Of a stretch of 34,557 nucleotides of DNA, positions 16,130 to 23,717 are shown piece by piece. The position numbers were made by a program, and so were the translations under genes. This DNA comes from an uncultured Parafilimonas sp. (GTDB lineage Bacteria > Bacteroidota > Bacteroidia > Chitinophagales > Chitinophagaceae), in assembly GCA_937892395.1 (NCBI GenBank), contig CALAGJ010000046.1, forward strand, positions 1 through 34,557, read 5' to 3'. Each line of letters starts with the position of its first letter. The first letter of the stretch is position 1. The notes under the pieces are model-generated. The model did not search any database and was not told the origin of the DNA. It worked only from the letters and a program-made list of their open reading frames with translations.

Positions 16130-17554
16130 CTATTTTTTTACTCCAATATCTTGCAAATTAATTGACCAATTATCCAGCACCTCGCCATGAATTCCTATAA
16201 ATTCAACTATTAGTTTTCTTTGCTTTAATGGACCTGCAAAACTAAGTCTTGCAAAGTTTTGTGCGTCGGTTTCTTTACCCACTCTATATGGGCTACTTTT
16301 CTCAGGTTCTTTTGTAAATCCAATACCAGATGTTAGAGGTGAAGCAGTAATATCATACAAGGTATAGTTGTTAGAACGCTCCAATTGTATGATTTCACTG
16401 TGATGTCTATCTCCTGTAAGAAATAATAAACCTTTTATTTTCTGCAGATCTATGAATGACATGAGTTCTTCATATTCAGCACTAAAATGTCTTAGGCAAT
16501 CGTATGGATTTAATGGATTTAAGATTTGGCTCCCATTTACTATAAACCTAAAACTAATATTTGGATTATTATTACTTTGTAGCAAAGCATTCTTTAGCCA
16601 AGTCATTTGCTGTTTACCAAACATTTGTTTTTCTGGATTTGGTTTCCCATTGATACTGTCGATCATATCATCATTACTTCTAAACCATCTATCATCTAAG
16701 AGAAAAAAATCCACATCATTCCAACTAAACTGTGTGTAGATACCTTGCCCATTTTCTCCAACAGCGTTATTGCACCAATAATTATTAAATACATTCCTAC
16801 TTGTAGATTTCAGCATATAGCTACTACCTGCGTCATTTGGGCCAAAATCGTGATCATCCCATATTGCCATTTGCGGCATGGCTTGTAGTAATGGCTGCAC
16901 AATCGGTTGGGCCCTATCCCTACTTGCTCTGTAGTAAAGGCCCCATTCACTAAAATAATCGGGCACACGGGTGTACCAGTTATCTCCTAACCATAGCATA
17001 AAGTCTGCCTTTTCTTTTGCCATAGTTTGAAAAATAGTACTATCTCCACCGTAGCTTTTGCCCTGCACACGATCGTATTCCGGCTGATTAAAATAAGAAC
17101 AACTACCTGTTATAAAACTGAAATCAGGAACAGGTGTGCGCCATTGCCAAAAAGTTTGTGTTGTAAAATGACCACTTGCTAATTGTTCCATTTTTTTCCG
17201 ACCCGCCACAATAGAATAATTGTATTTTGTTTGCGGTGATAAATTGGCAAGTAAAAATTTTACAATGAAATGCCCATGCTCATTGGTAATATGGACCGAA
17301 CCATAGTCCTTTGATGCATCATTAATCCCCAATGATTTAGTTTCAGATATACCATCATTTGATATGGGGGTATATTTTAATACCAAATTTTCCGGCCTTT
17401 GGGAAAATTCGGCCCAAATAGTTGCTGTGCGCAATTCCACAAAGCCCAACATAGGACCAGATACTAAAACCCCATTTTGGGCTCTGCTTGATGAAATACT
17501 AAAGTAAATGATCAAGCATATTGTGAAGCATTGGGGTATAAATTTTAATTTCAT
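16130..17554 (-). CDS. PhoD-like alkaline phosphatase / metallophosphatase
   Basis: The 474-residue protein has a signal peptide (about 1-25, cleaved after SSSRA) and is therefore exported. An Fn3-like N-terminal domain (about 28-130, including RTATIWAEF) precedes the PhoD-type catalytic domain. Metal-site motifs are visible: GSCSYF with Cys152, WLGDNWY with Asp191, IWDDHDFGPND with Asp233/Asp236, and the terminal LTGDRHHSEI. PhoD enzymes split phosphate mono- and diesters using iron and calcium. The substrate of this one is unknown. It heads a two-gene unit with the YcxB-like gene. Confidence 0.88.
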   Translation of the reverse strand: MKLKFIPQCFTICLIIYFSISSSRAQNGVLVSGPMLGFVELRTATIWAEFSQRPENLVLKYTPISNDGISETKSLGINDASKDYGSVHITNEHGHFIVKFLLANLSPQTKYNYSIVAGRKKMEQLASGHFTTQTFWQWRTPVPDFSFITGSCSYFNQPEYDRVQGKSYGGDSTIFQTMAKEKADFMLWLGDNWYTRVPDYFSEWGLYYRASRDRAQPIVQPLLQAMPQMAIWDDHDFGPNDAGSSYMLKSTSRNVFNNYWCNNAVGENGQGIYTQFSWNDVDFFLLDDRWFRSNDDMIDSINGKPNPEKQMFGKQQMTWLKNALLQSNNNPNISFRFIVNGSQILNPLNPYDCLRHFSAEYEELMSFIDLQKIKGLLFLTGDRHHSEIIQLERSNNYTLYDITASPLTSGIGFTKEPEKSSPYRVGKETDAQNFARLSFAGPLKQRKLIVEFIGIHGEVLDNWSINLQDIGVKK

Positions 17555-17772
17555 TGTAGTGCACTTTAATCAACTGTTTTTTAAAGCAAAAACCAAAGTT
17601 GTGATTGGACATTGCGTAGCAAATAAATTTAATTTTCATGAGTAAGCAATATTCAAATTATTTAAACCTGATGTGCAAGAAAAAGATGCTCAAAAAAAAT
17701 TATGCACTTCAACCAGTTGTGTGGCTAATAATGGCTCCTTTGCAAGGCGATATAAAATAATTTTATTATACA

Positions 17773-18213
17773 ATGGCTTTGCGATTAAAATTAGATATGG
17801 ACACAGTAGCAGAAGACTTTTTTGCTGACACCTATCTATTGGGATTAATGACTATCGCAAAGGATTATAAAATTTCATTAGCCATCAATCGGAGACTGGG
17901 GCTTGATTTAAGATTAAAACCAGATCTTGAAATAAAACTACACCGTAGAAGTCGGATTTACTATTTTGAAGTCCATGAATATCATGACTACTTCAATCGG
18001 ATACAATATTACCTCTACCACAATCAATATCAAGGTGAGTATTTACTACCTGAGTATAAACATTTGGATTATTTACTACTTATTAGGGGAGAAGGTCTGC
18101 AACAACAAGGTACCACACCATTAGAAAATGTTTTACGCACCCTATCTGAAGTACAGCTTGTAGTATCTCTTACTGATGAAAACATTTCAAGTAGAAGTAA
18201 TCTTGTCTTTTAA
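17773..18213 (+). CDS. IPExxxVDY-family protein
   Basis: This 146-residue protein matches a small Bacteroidota family named for its C-terminal motif, seen here in the variant LPEYKHLDYLLLIRGE. The N-terminal half has the pattern DTYLLGLMTIAKDYKISLAINRRLGL and is followed by a basic, aromatic-rich segment (RRSRIYYFEVHEY). The family's function is not established. From memory it often lies directly beside acpP-fabF-rnc and pyruvate kinase; here it is about 4.4 kb from rnc, with the phosphatase and GNAT genes between. It appears to be transcribed alone. Confidence 0.75.
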   Translation: MALRLKLDMDTVAEDFFADTYLLGLMTIAKDYKISLAINRRLGLDLRLKPDLEIKLHRRSRIYYFEVHEYHDYFNRIQYYLYHNQYQGEYLLPEYKHLDYLLLIRGEGLQQQGTTPLENVLRTLSEVQLVVSLTDENISSRSNLVF

Positions 18214-18328
18214 TAAATGGTAGTTTGAGCTATTTTTCTTCATTTGAAATGTAAGTATTGATCAAAGGGAACCGTCTCCAATGAAGGCTTTAAACTGCCG
18301 AAATGTTAAATTCTAAACGCATTTTCCC

Positions 18329-18336
18329 TACTTTTG
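18329..18336 (+). promoter_or_regulatory. Promoter -7 box for the pyrophosphatase gene
   Basis: TACTTTTG matches TAnnTTTG exactly and lies 32 bases before the start at 18369. The -33 region (near 18304-18310, TGTTAAA) is a poor match to TTG. Confidence 0.55.
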
Positions 18337-18368
18337 CACCTCTTTTAAATTAAAAATCTACAAAACCG

Positions 18369-21077
18369 ATGGACAAAATCTTGTTTTATGCCGTTCCGGC
18401 GATGGGAGTTTTAGGTCTCCTGTACACATTTATTAAGTTCAACTGGGTATCCAAGCAGGATGCTGGTAGTGAACAAATGAAAGTAATCAGTAATTACATA
18501 GCCGAAGGAGCTATGGCCTTTCTGAAAGCAGAATGGAAAATATTGGGATATTTCGTAGTTATTGTTGCTTTATTGCTGGGCTTTATGTCCAGTACAAACC
18601 CAAATAGTCACTGGTTAATTGCTGTTGCCTTTATTATAGGTGCGGTATCCAGTGCTACAGCTGGTTATATAGGTATGAAAGTAGCTACCAAAGCCAATGT
18701 GCGTACTGCACAAGCGGCTCGTACAAGCTTATCAAAAGCCCTCAATGTTTCTTTCACAGGTGGGTCTGTAATGGGTTTAGGAGTTGCAGGTTTGGCAGTA
18801 TTAGGTCTGGGTGGATTGTTCATTATATTCAAATCTTTCTTTGCACCTGCTGGTATAGATAGTGCTGAAATGATTAAAACCATTGAAGTACTTACCGGTT
18901 TTTCATTGGGTGCTGAAAGTATTGCACTTTTTGCTCGTGTGGGCGGTGGTATTTACACAAAAGCTGCTGACGTAGGTGCCGATTTAGTTGGTAAAGTAGA
19001 AGCTGGCATTCCAGAAGATGACCCACGCAATCCTGCTACAATAGCAGATAATGTTGGTGATAATGTTGGTGACGTAGCCGGTATGGGTGCTGACCTTTTT
19101 GGTTCTTATGTAGCTACAGTATTAGCAACAATGGTTCTTGGTCAGGAAACAAAAGTAACTGGCATTGGTGGTTTGGGTGAATATTCTCCCATCCTATTAC
19201 CTATGTTAATAGCAGGTGTTGGTATATTATTTTCTATAGTAGGTACTCTTTTTGTAAAAGTGAGCGACAGTGCGGGTATCAATACCTCCAATGTACAAAA
19301 AGCCCTAAATATGGGCAACTGGGGTTCAATGATTCTTACAGCTATTGCAAGTGTATTTTTAGTAAAATATGTATTACCAGATACTATGGTACTGCGTAAT
19401 TTCGAATTTACAAGCAATGGAGTAATTGGTGCCATAGGCGTTGGATTAGCCGTAGGCGCATTAATGAGTATCATAACTGAATATTATACAGCAATGGGCA
19501 AAAAGCCCGTTATGTCTATCATACAAAAATCCGCTACTGGGCATGCTACAAACGTTATTGGTGGCTTGGCAGTTGGTATGGAATCTACACTTTTACCAAT
19601 TTTGGTATTAGCAGCAGGTATTTATGGTTCTTATGCATGTGCCGGATTGTATGGTGTTGCTATTGCAGCCGCTGGTATGATGGCAACTACTGCCATGCAG
19701 TTAGCCATTGACGCATTTGGTCCTATTGCCGATAATGCAGGTGGTATTGCTGAAATGACTGAATTACCTCCTGATGTTCGTGAAAAAACTGACGTTTTAG
19801 ATGCGGTTGGTAACACAACTGCAGCCAGTGGAAAAGGATTTGCCATTGCATCTGCAGCACTTACTGCCTTAGCACTTTTTGCAGCATTTGTGGGCGTGGC
19901 AGGAATAGATGGTATTGATATTTATAAAGCTGATGTATTAGCCGCCCTTTTTGTGGGTGGTATGATTCCATTTATATTTTCATCATTAGCTATACGTGCA
20001 GTGGGCGATGCCGCCATGAGTATGGTACAGGAAGTACGCAGACAGTTTAGAGAAATACCGGGCATTATGGAAGGTAAAGGAAAGCCTGAATATGATAAAT
20101 GTGTAGCCATTTCTACTGATGCATCTATCAAAAAAATGATGCTGCCCGGTGCTATTGCTATTGTATCTCCATTAATCATTGGTTTTCTTTTTGGCCCAGA
20201 GGCATTGGGTGGATTTTTGGCCGGTGCTACTGTGAGTGGTGTATTGATGGGTATGTTTCAAAATAATGCAGGTGGTGCTTGGGATAATGCAAAGAAAAGT
20301 TTTGAAAAAGGCGTATTAATTGATGGCCAGACTTATTACAAAAAATCTGAACCACACAAAGCATCTGTTACGGGTGATACTGTAGGAGATCCTTTTAAAG
20401 ATACATCTGGTCCTTCTATGAATATTCTTATTAAACTAATGAGTATTGTATCATTAGTAGTGGCTCCAACATTAGCAAGTATACATGGTACAGCAGGTCA
20501 TAGCACTGCAAATGCATCTGCTGAAAACACGATTGTAATTGATGCTGATGTGCCTTCTGCCATTCCTACTGAGCTTACTGGTACTGTAAATGCTGACGGA
20601 GATTTTGTATATGATTTGGGTGTAGCTTCTGATATTGCACTTCCAAATGGAACCACAATTGCATTAGCTCCAATGAGCGGTGAAGCAAAATTGATTTCAT
20701 GGCTGGGTGATGCAAATAGTGCAGTTGATAAAACAACTTGGTTTAACTTGGAAGATTTATTTTTTGAAACAAACAGTTCTACATTAAAAGCACAGAGCAT
20801 GACCGATCTGCAACATATGGTTACAATCCTCAATGCATATCCTACTGTTAAACTAAAGCTTGGTGGATATACAGATAATACCGGTGATAGTGTAAGTAAT
20901 GTAACACTAAGTCAGCAGCGTGCAGATGCTACAAAAGCTGAGTTGGTAAAAGCAGGTATTGACGCTACCCGTATAGATGCAGAAGGTTATGGCCCTATGC
21001 ATCCGGTAGCTGATAATACAACGGCAGAAGGCCGGGCACGCAATCGTCGCATAGCGGTAAGGGTTACAGAAAAATAA
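18369..21077 (+). CDS. hppA: Membrane-bound ion-pumping pyrophosphatase with C-terminal OmpA domain
   Basis: The 902-residue product couples hydrolysis of pyrophosphate to ion export across the inner membrane. Residues 1-705 are a complete M-PPase: YTKAADVGADLVGKVE (196-211), the Mg-PPi site DNVGDNVGD (227-235), DAFGPIADNAGG (448-459), and NNAGGAWDNAKK plus GDTVGDPFKDTSGPS. Ala485 and Gly488 in GNTTAASGKG mark the K+-dependent subfamily. Gly245 and Ala249 in DLFGSYVA leave no Glu at the usual helix-6 positions, whereas Glu183 (GAESIALFAR, seven before Arg190) is at the helix-5 position recalled for Flavobacterium-type H+ pumps. A linker of about 85 residues follows, then an OmpA-family domain (about 790-902: FFETNSSTLK, GGYTDNTGD, LSQQRADATKAEL, GRARNRRI). 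The M-PPase C-terminus faces the periplasm, so that domain could bind peptidoglycan. Confidence 0.95.
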   Translation: MDKILFYAVPAMGVLGLLYTFIKFNWVSKQDAGSEQMKVISNYIAEGAMAFLKAEWKILGYFVVIVALLLGFMSSTNPNSHWLIAVAFIIGAVSSATAGYIGMKVATKANVRTAQAARTSLSKALNVSFTGGSVMGLGVAGLAVLGLGGLFIIFKSFFAPAGIDSAEMIKTIEVLTGFSLGAESIALFARVGGGIYTKAADVGADLVGKVEAGIPEDDPRNPATIADNVGDNVGDVAGMGADLFGSYVATVLATMVLGQETKVTGIGGLGEYSPILLPMLIAGVGILFSIVGTLFVKVSDSAGINTSNVQKALNMGNWGSMILTAIASVFLVKYVLPDTMVLRNFEFTSNGVIGAIGVGLAVGALMSIITEYYTAMGKKPVMSIIQKSATGHATNVIGGLAVGMESTLLPILVLAAGIYGSYACAGLYGVAIAAAGMMATTAMQLAIDAFGPIADNAGGIAEMTELPPDVREKTDVLDAVGNTTAASGKGFAIASAALTALALFAAFVGVAGIDGIDIYKADVLAALFVGGMIPFIFSSLAIRAVGDAAMSMVQEVRRQFREIPGIMEGKGKPEYDKCVAISTDASIKKMMLPGAIAIVSPLIIGFLFGPEALGGFLAGATVSGVLMGMFQNNAGGAWDNAKKSFEKGVLIDGQTYYKKSEPHKASVTGDTVGDPFKDTSGPSMNILIKLMSIVSLVVAPTLASIHGTAGHSTANASAENTIVIDADVPSAIPTELTGTVNADGDFVYDLGVASDIALPNGTTIALAPMSGEAKLISWLGDANSAVDKTTWFNLEDLFFETNSSTLKAQSMTDLQHMVTILNAYPTVKLKLGGYTDNTGDSVSNVTLSQQRADATKAELVKAGIDATRIDAEGYGPMHPVADNTTAEGRARNRRIAVRVTEK

Positions 21078-21097
21078 TTTTATTGAACATTATATTC

Positions 21098-21121
21098 AAA
21101 CCACCTTCGGGTGGTTTTTTT
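21098..21121 (+). terminator. Intrinsic terminator after the pyrophosphatase gene
   Basis: AAACCACC and GGTGGTTT form an 8-bp stem closed by the stable TTCG tetraloop and followed by T. It lies about 20 bases after the stop codon. Confidence 0.93.
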
Positions 21122-21200
21122 ATGCAATTCATTCTGATGAGAAGGAATAGTTCAATGCCATCGTCTGATTCCATATTATCATTTCCAAAATAAATAGATT

Positions 21201-21986
21201 ATGAATCAAATACAAAAAAAGTGGATGACAATTGCAGTTTTTACTGCACTCATTTTTTCGGGTATCCAAAGTTCTTGTAGTAAGTCAGCACCTGATACTA
21301 CCAATACCGATGAAGATTTTGATGTAACAGAAGCAGAGTCAACTGATGCATGGGCAAAAGTATATGGAGCCACCAGTCTGCAAAAAGATGGCGACTACTG
21401 GGTAGTGACTTCTGAAGATTTGCCGGATCATCAATCTGTTTATTACGAAGGAACAGAATGGGAAGATACATTATTTGCTGAGTACAACGAGTCTGGCTTT
21501 AGAAGTAATAATATTTCCATACAAAAACAGACCCTTAGTTTTAGAATACCAATTATTCCTAAAAAAGCTACAACCCATGATGCTACACCAGGTGGCCCAA
21601 TGGGTATTGCACTGAATGGCGTACCCTTCTTTAATCAATACAACGGCTCTGGAGATCCATTAACTATTGAAATAGAATCTTTCGATCAGTATAAAGGGCA
21701 TGCGGCACCCGTACTACACGACTACCATTACCATGCAGAACCCACATATCTCACAGCAACTAAAGGCAGTAATGCACTGCTCGGGTTTTTATTGGATGGC
21801 TTCCCGGTATATGGTCCTGTAGAAAATGGAATAACTATTACCAATGATGATTTAGACGAGTATCATGGACATGTGGGCATAACAGAAGACTATCCACGAG
21901 GTATTTATCACTATCATATTACAGATGCAGATCCTTATATAAATGGTAATGGTTTTTATGGAACACCTGGCACAGTATCCCATTAA
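21201..21986 (+). CDS. YHYH-domain lipoprotein
   Basis: The 261-residue protein has a lipoprotein signal ending SSC with the acylated residue at Cys26. The mature part contains the His/Tyr motif that names the YHYH domain (LHDYHYHAEPTYL) and a second His cluster (GIYHYHITDADPY) close to the end. The segment GGPMGIALNGVPFFNQYN is also typical of this domain. YHYH proteins are secreted or surface-bound and have no proven biochemical role; the His pattern suggests metal binding, which is inference. Its 3' end overlaps the next gene by 29 bases, so translation is probably coupled. It follows the pyrophosphatase terminator and starts a three-lipoprotein unit. Confidence 0.85.
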   Translation: MNQIQKKWMTIAVFTALIFSGIQSSCSKSAPDTTNTDEDFDVTEAESTDAWAKVYGATSLQKDGDYWVVTSEDLPDHQSVYYEGTEWEDTLFAEYNESGFRSNNISIQKQTLSFRIPIIPKKATTHDATPGGPMGIALNGVPFFNQYNGSGDPLTIEIESFDQYKGHAAPVLHDYHYHAEPTYLTATKGSNALLGFLLDGFPVYGPVENGITITNDDLDEYHGHVGITEDYPRGIYHYHITDADPYINGNGFYGTPGTVSH

Positions 21987-22533
21987 AAAGTTATGCTGCA
22001 TGATAATCATTTTTTGGATGATTTGCATTGCATGCAATGAAAACAAGCCTGTACATAATTACAACTATTATGGTGCTGATACAACTACGATAAAAGCAGT
22101 GAATGGGATAGGATTCGTGCATGGAAAAGTATTTACAGGAATCCTTTTTAAATTGAATAACTCTTTCGATACCTTATTTTCTATTTGTTATCAAAACGGT
22201 TTAAAGGAGGGCCGCTCTATGCTTTACTATCCGAATGGAAGTCTGCGTGAAGAAAGATATTTTTCAGCAGGCAAAAAATCTGGAACGGCTCATAGTTATT
22301 GGCCCGCAGGGCAATTAAAATTCACCTACCATTACTACAATGATCTATATGAAGGGGTACAGGAGGAATGGTTTCAAAATGGCAAATGCTATAGTCGAAA
22401 AAATTTTTTGAATGGATATGAAAATGGTATGCAGCAGTGTTGGGATAGCACAGGATTATTACTGGCAAACTATGAAGCCCGAAATGGAAGAAACTATGGC
22501 ATCATTGGTGTAAAACATTGTAAAAGCAACTAA
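21958..22533 (+). CDS. YwqK/MORN-variant lipoprotein
   Basis: Taking the ATG at 21958 gives 191 residues, with KK followed by a hydrophobic stretch and a lipobox ending CIAC (Cys26). The frame is open to an ATG at 21943. The mature part has repeated MORN-variant units of about 22 residues: NGLKEGRSMLYYPNGSLREE, AGKKSGTAHSYWPAGQLKF, NDLYEGVQEEWFQNGKCY and NGYENGMQQCWDSTGLL. Databases label such proteins as YwqK-family antitoxin components, but there is no toxin partner here and the lipoprotein signal argues for an extracytoplasmic role. It overlaps the YHYH gene by 29 bases and precedes the SCO gene by 86. Confidence 0.75.
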   Translation: MEHLAQYPIKKLCCMIIIFWMICIACNENKPVHNYNYYGADTTTIKAVNGIGFVHGKVFTGILFKLNNSFDTLFSICYQNGLKEGRSMLYYPNGSLREERYFSAGKKSGTAHSYWPAGQLKFTYHYYNDLYEGVQEEWFQNGKCYSRKNFLNGYENGMQQCWDSTGLLLANYEARNGRNYGIIGVKHCKSN

Positions 22534-22619
22534 GCCACATTGTACTATGATATCTTTGATACAGTCAATTCCAAAAATTAAATACTGCAATTTTTTCAAT
22601 CTTTAACAGCTCCGTATTC

Positions 22620-23252
22620 ATGAAATATACACTCTGTATAATGCTGCTTTTTATTTTCAACTCTTGTAAGGAAAAGGAAATAAAAGTACCATATTATAAC
22701 AGTCCGGATTTTACGCCAATCTGGAAAATTAAATCCACACAAAAAAAAGAGATGCACCAAATTGGTTCTTTTAGTTTTATGAATCAATATGGAGAAATTG
22801 TAAATAATGAAACAGTAAAGAATAGAATTTTTATCGCTTCATTTTTCTTTACTGCTTGCCCATCCGTGTGTCCACGGATGAATAAAACCCTATATACGGT
22901 ATATCAGCATTTCAAAGAGAATAAAGATGTTTTATTTTTATCGCATAGTGTTATGCCAGAGACTGATAGTGTGTCAAGATTATTTGAATATTCAAAAAAA
23001 ATGGACGTTAGTTCTAATCAATGGAATTTTCTTACCGGCAATAAATCTGACATTTATACTATAGCAAGACAAAGCTATTTTGCAGAACAAGAAATGGGCC
23101 TTTCAAAAGACAGCACCGCTTTCCTACACACTGAAAACATGATATTGGTAGATCAAGATGCACATATTAGAGGTATCTATAACGGCACATTGGCAATTGA
23201 AGGCATTCGAATGATTGATGATATTGAAATACTATTGGGAGAGAGAAAGTAG
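22620..23252 (+). CDS. SCO1/SenC-family copper-binding lipoprotein
   Basis: The 210-residue protein has a short lipoprotein signal ending FNSC (Cys16) and a thioredoxin-like SCO domain. The copper site is complete: CPSVC gives Cys80 and Cys84, and His170 lies in FLHTEN. SCO proteins deliver copper to the CuA site of cytochrome c oxidase or act as thiol reductases in the periplasm. No oxidase subunit is in the window. It is the last gene in a row of three lipoprotein genes on the plus strand and may form an operon with them. Confidence 0.9.
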   Translation: MKYTLCIMLLFIFNSCKEKEIKVPYYNSPDFTPIWKIKSTQKKEMHQIGSFSFMNQYGEIVNNETVKNRIFIASFFFTACPSVCPRMNKTLYTVYQHFKENKDVLFLSHSVMPETDSVSRLFEYSKKMDVSSNQWNFLTGNKSDIYTIARQSYFAEQEMGLSKDSTAFLHTENMILVDQDAHIRGIYNGTLAIEGIRMIDDIEILLGERK

Positions 23253-23302
23253 AACAGCTTTAACCATCAATATTATTATAGATTTGTAGGGAGACTAGAA
23301 AA

Positions 23303-23333
23303 CCTGATTTGCTTCGTTTCACTTGCAATGACG
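23303..23333. repeat. Interspersed-repeat fragment (GCTTCG...GCAATGACG type)
   Basis: The segment GATTTGCTTCGTTTCACTTG followed by CAATGACGG resembles the short intergenic repeat known in many bacteria as CGTCATTGCGAG...GAAGCAATC (reverse strand). Here it is somewhat degenerate. Identification is by recall of the pattern. Confidence 0.45.
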
Positions 23334-23345
23334 GGCCGTGTGTGG

Positions 23346-23367
23346 GCATTGCCCGTAGGGCTAATGC
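23346..23367. repeat. Palindrome GCATTGCCC-gta-GGGC(t)AATGC
   Basis: A 9-bp stem with one bulged T and a GTA loop. Its GCCCGTAGGGC core has the same NNCCC-GTA-GGGNN form as the neighbouring CATCCC/CTACGGG palindromes, which suggests a related REP-like element. Confidence 0.45.
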
Positions 23368-23407
23368 TTAATTTACTTCGAAAAGGGATAAATCGATAAG
23401 AAAAATA

Positions 23408-23503
23408 CCTAGGGGATGATATGATTATGGCAGGTCATTGGCCTATTTCAGCATCCCGATGGGATGGGATAACAAAAAACTTTTTATATATCATCCCTAC
23501 GGG
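23408..23503. repeat. Nested inverted repeat, REP-like
   Basis: Outer arms CCTAGGGGATGATAT (from 23408) and TATCATCCCTACGGG (to 23503) are imperfect complements. Between them a perfect hairpin CATCCC-GAT-GGGATG lies at 23452-23466. This matches the general form of REP-type palindromic repeats mobilised by RAYT transposases in Bacteroidota. No transposase is in the window. Confidence 0.5.
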
Positions 23504-23576
23504 TTTATTTTATTCCGAACACCCGTTTATATGAATTATCACAAGAAAGAGTAAACAGAATTAAATTTTTTTGGTT

Positions 23577-23597
23577 AATGTGTAAATTGTACACATT
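23577..23597. promoter_or_regulatory. Dyad AATGTGTA-N5-TACACATT upstream of the amylase gene
   Basis: Two perfect 8-base arms with a 5-base spacer, about 120 bases before the start codon. The symmetry and position suit a regulator-binding site. It differs in sequence from the dyad upstream of susC. Confidence 0.4.
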
Positions 23598-23717
23598 TTT
23601 GCATTGTTTGAGATGTACGATTGTTTTTGCGAATATTGTAACAAAGCGTGTTGCCGTTTTTCTGAGTTATAATTGATATTGTTTTTCTATTTATTTTATA
23701 TATAACATTCATTTGAT

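Larger units (their letters stand above)
23253..23717. other. Gene-free stretch built of repeat-like palindromes
   Basis: No credible gene was seen. It contains a GCTTCG...GCAATGACG-type repeat at 23303-23333, a hairpin at 23346-23367, a nested inverted repeat at 23408-23503, and, nearer the amylase gene, a dyad at 23577-23597. The amylase promoter was not recognised. Confidence 0.6.

Noticed and set aside
21958..22533. Antitoxin of a toxin-antitoxin pair (the usual label for YwqK-like proteins)
   Set aside because: No toxin-like small gene is adjacent and the protein has a lipoprotein signal, which does not suit an intracellular antitoxin.
23408..23503. CRISPR array or part of one
   Set aside because: The repeats are inverted, not direct, there are no regularly spaced unique spacers, and no cas gene is present.
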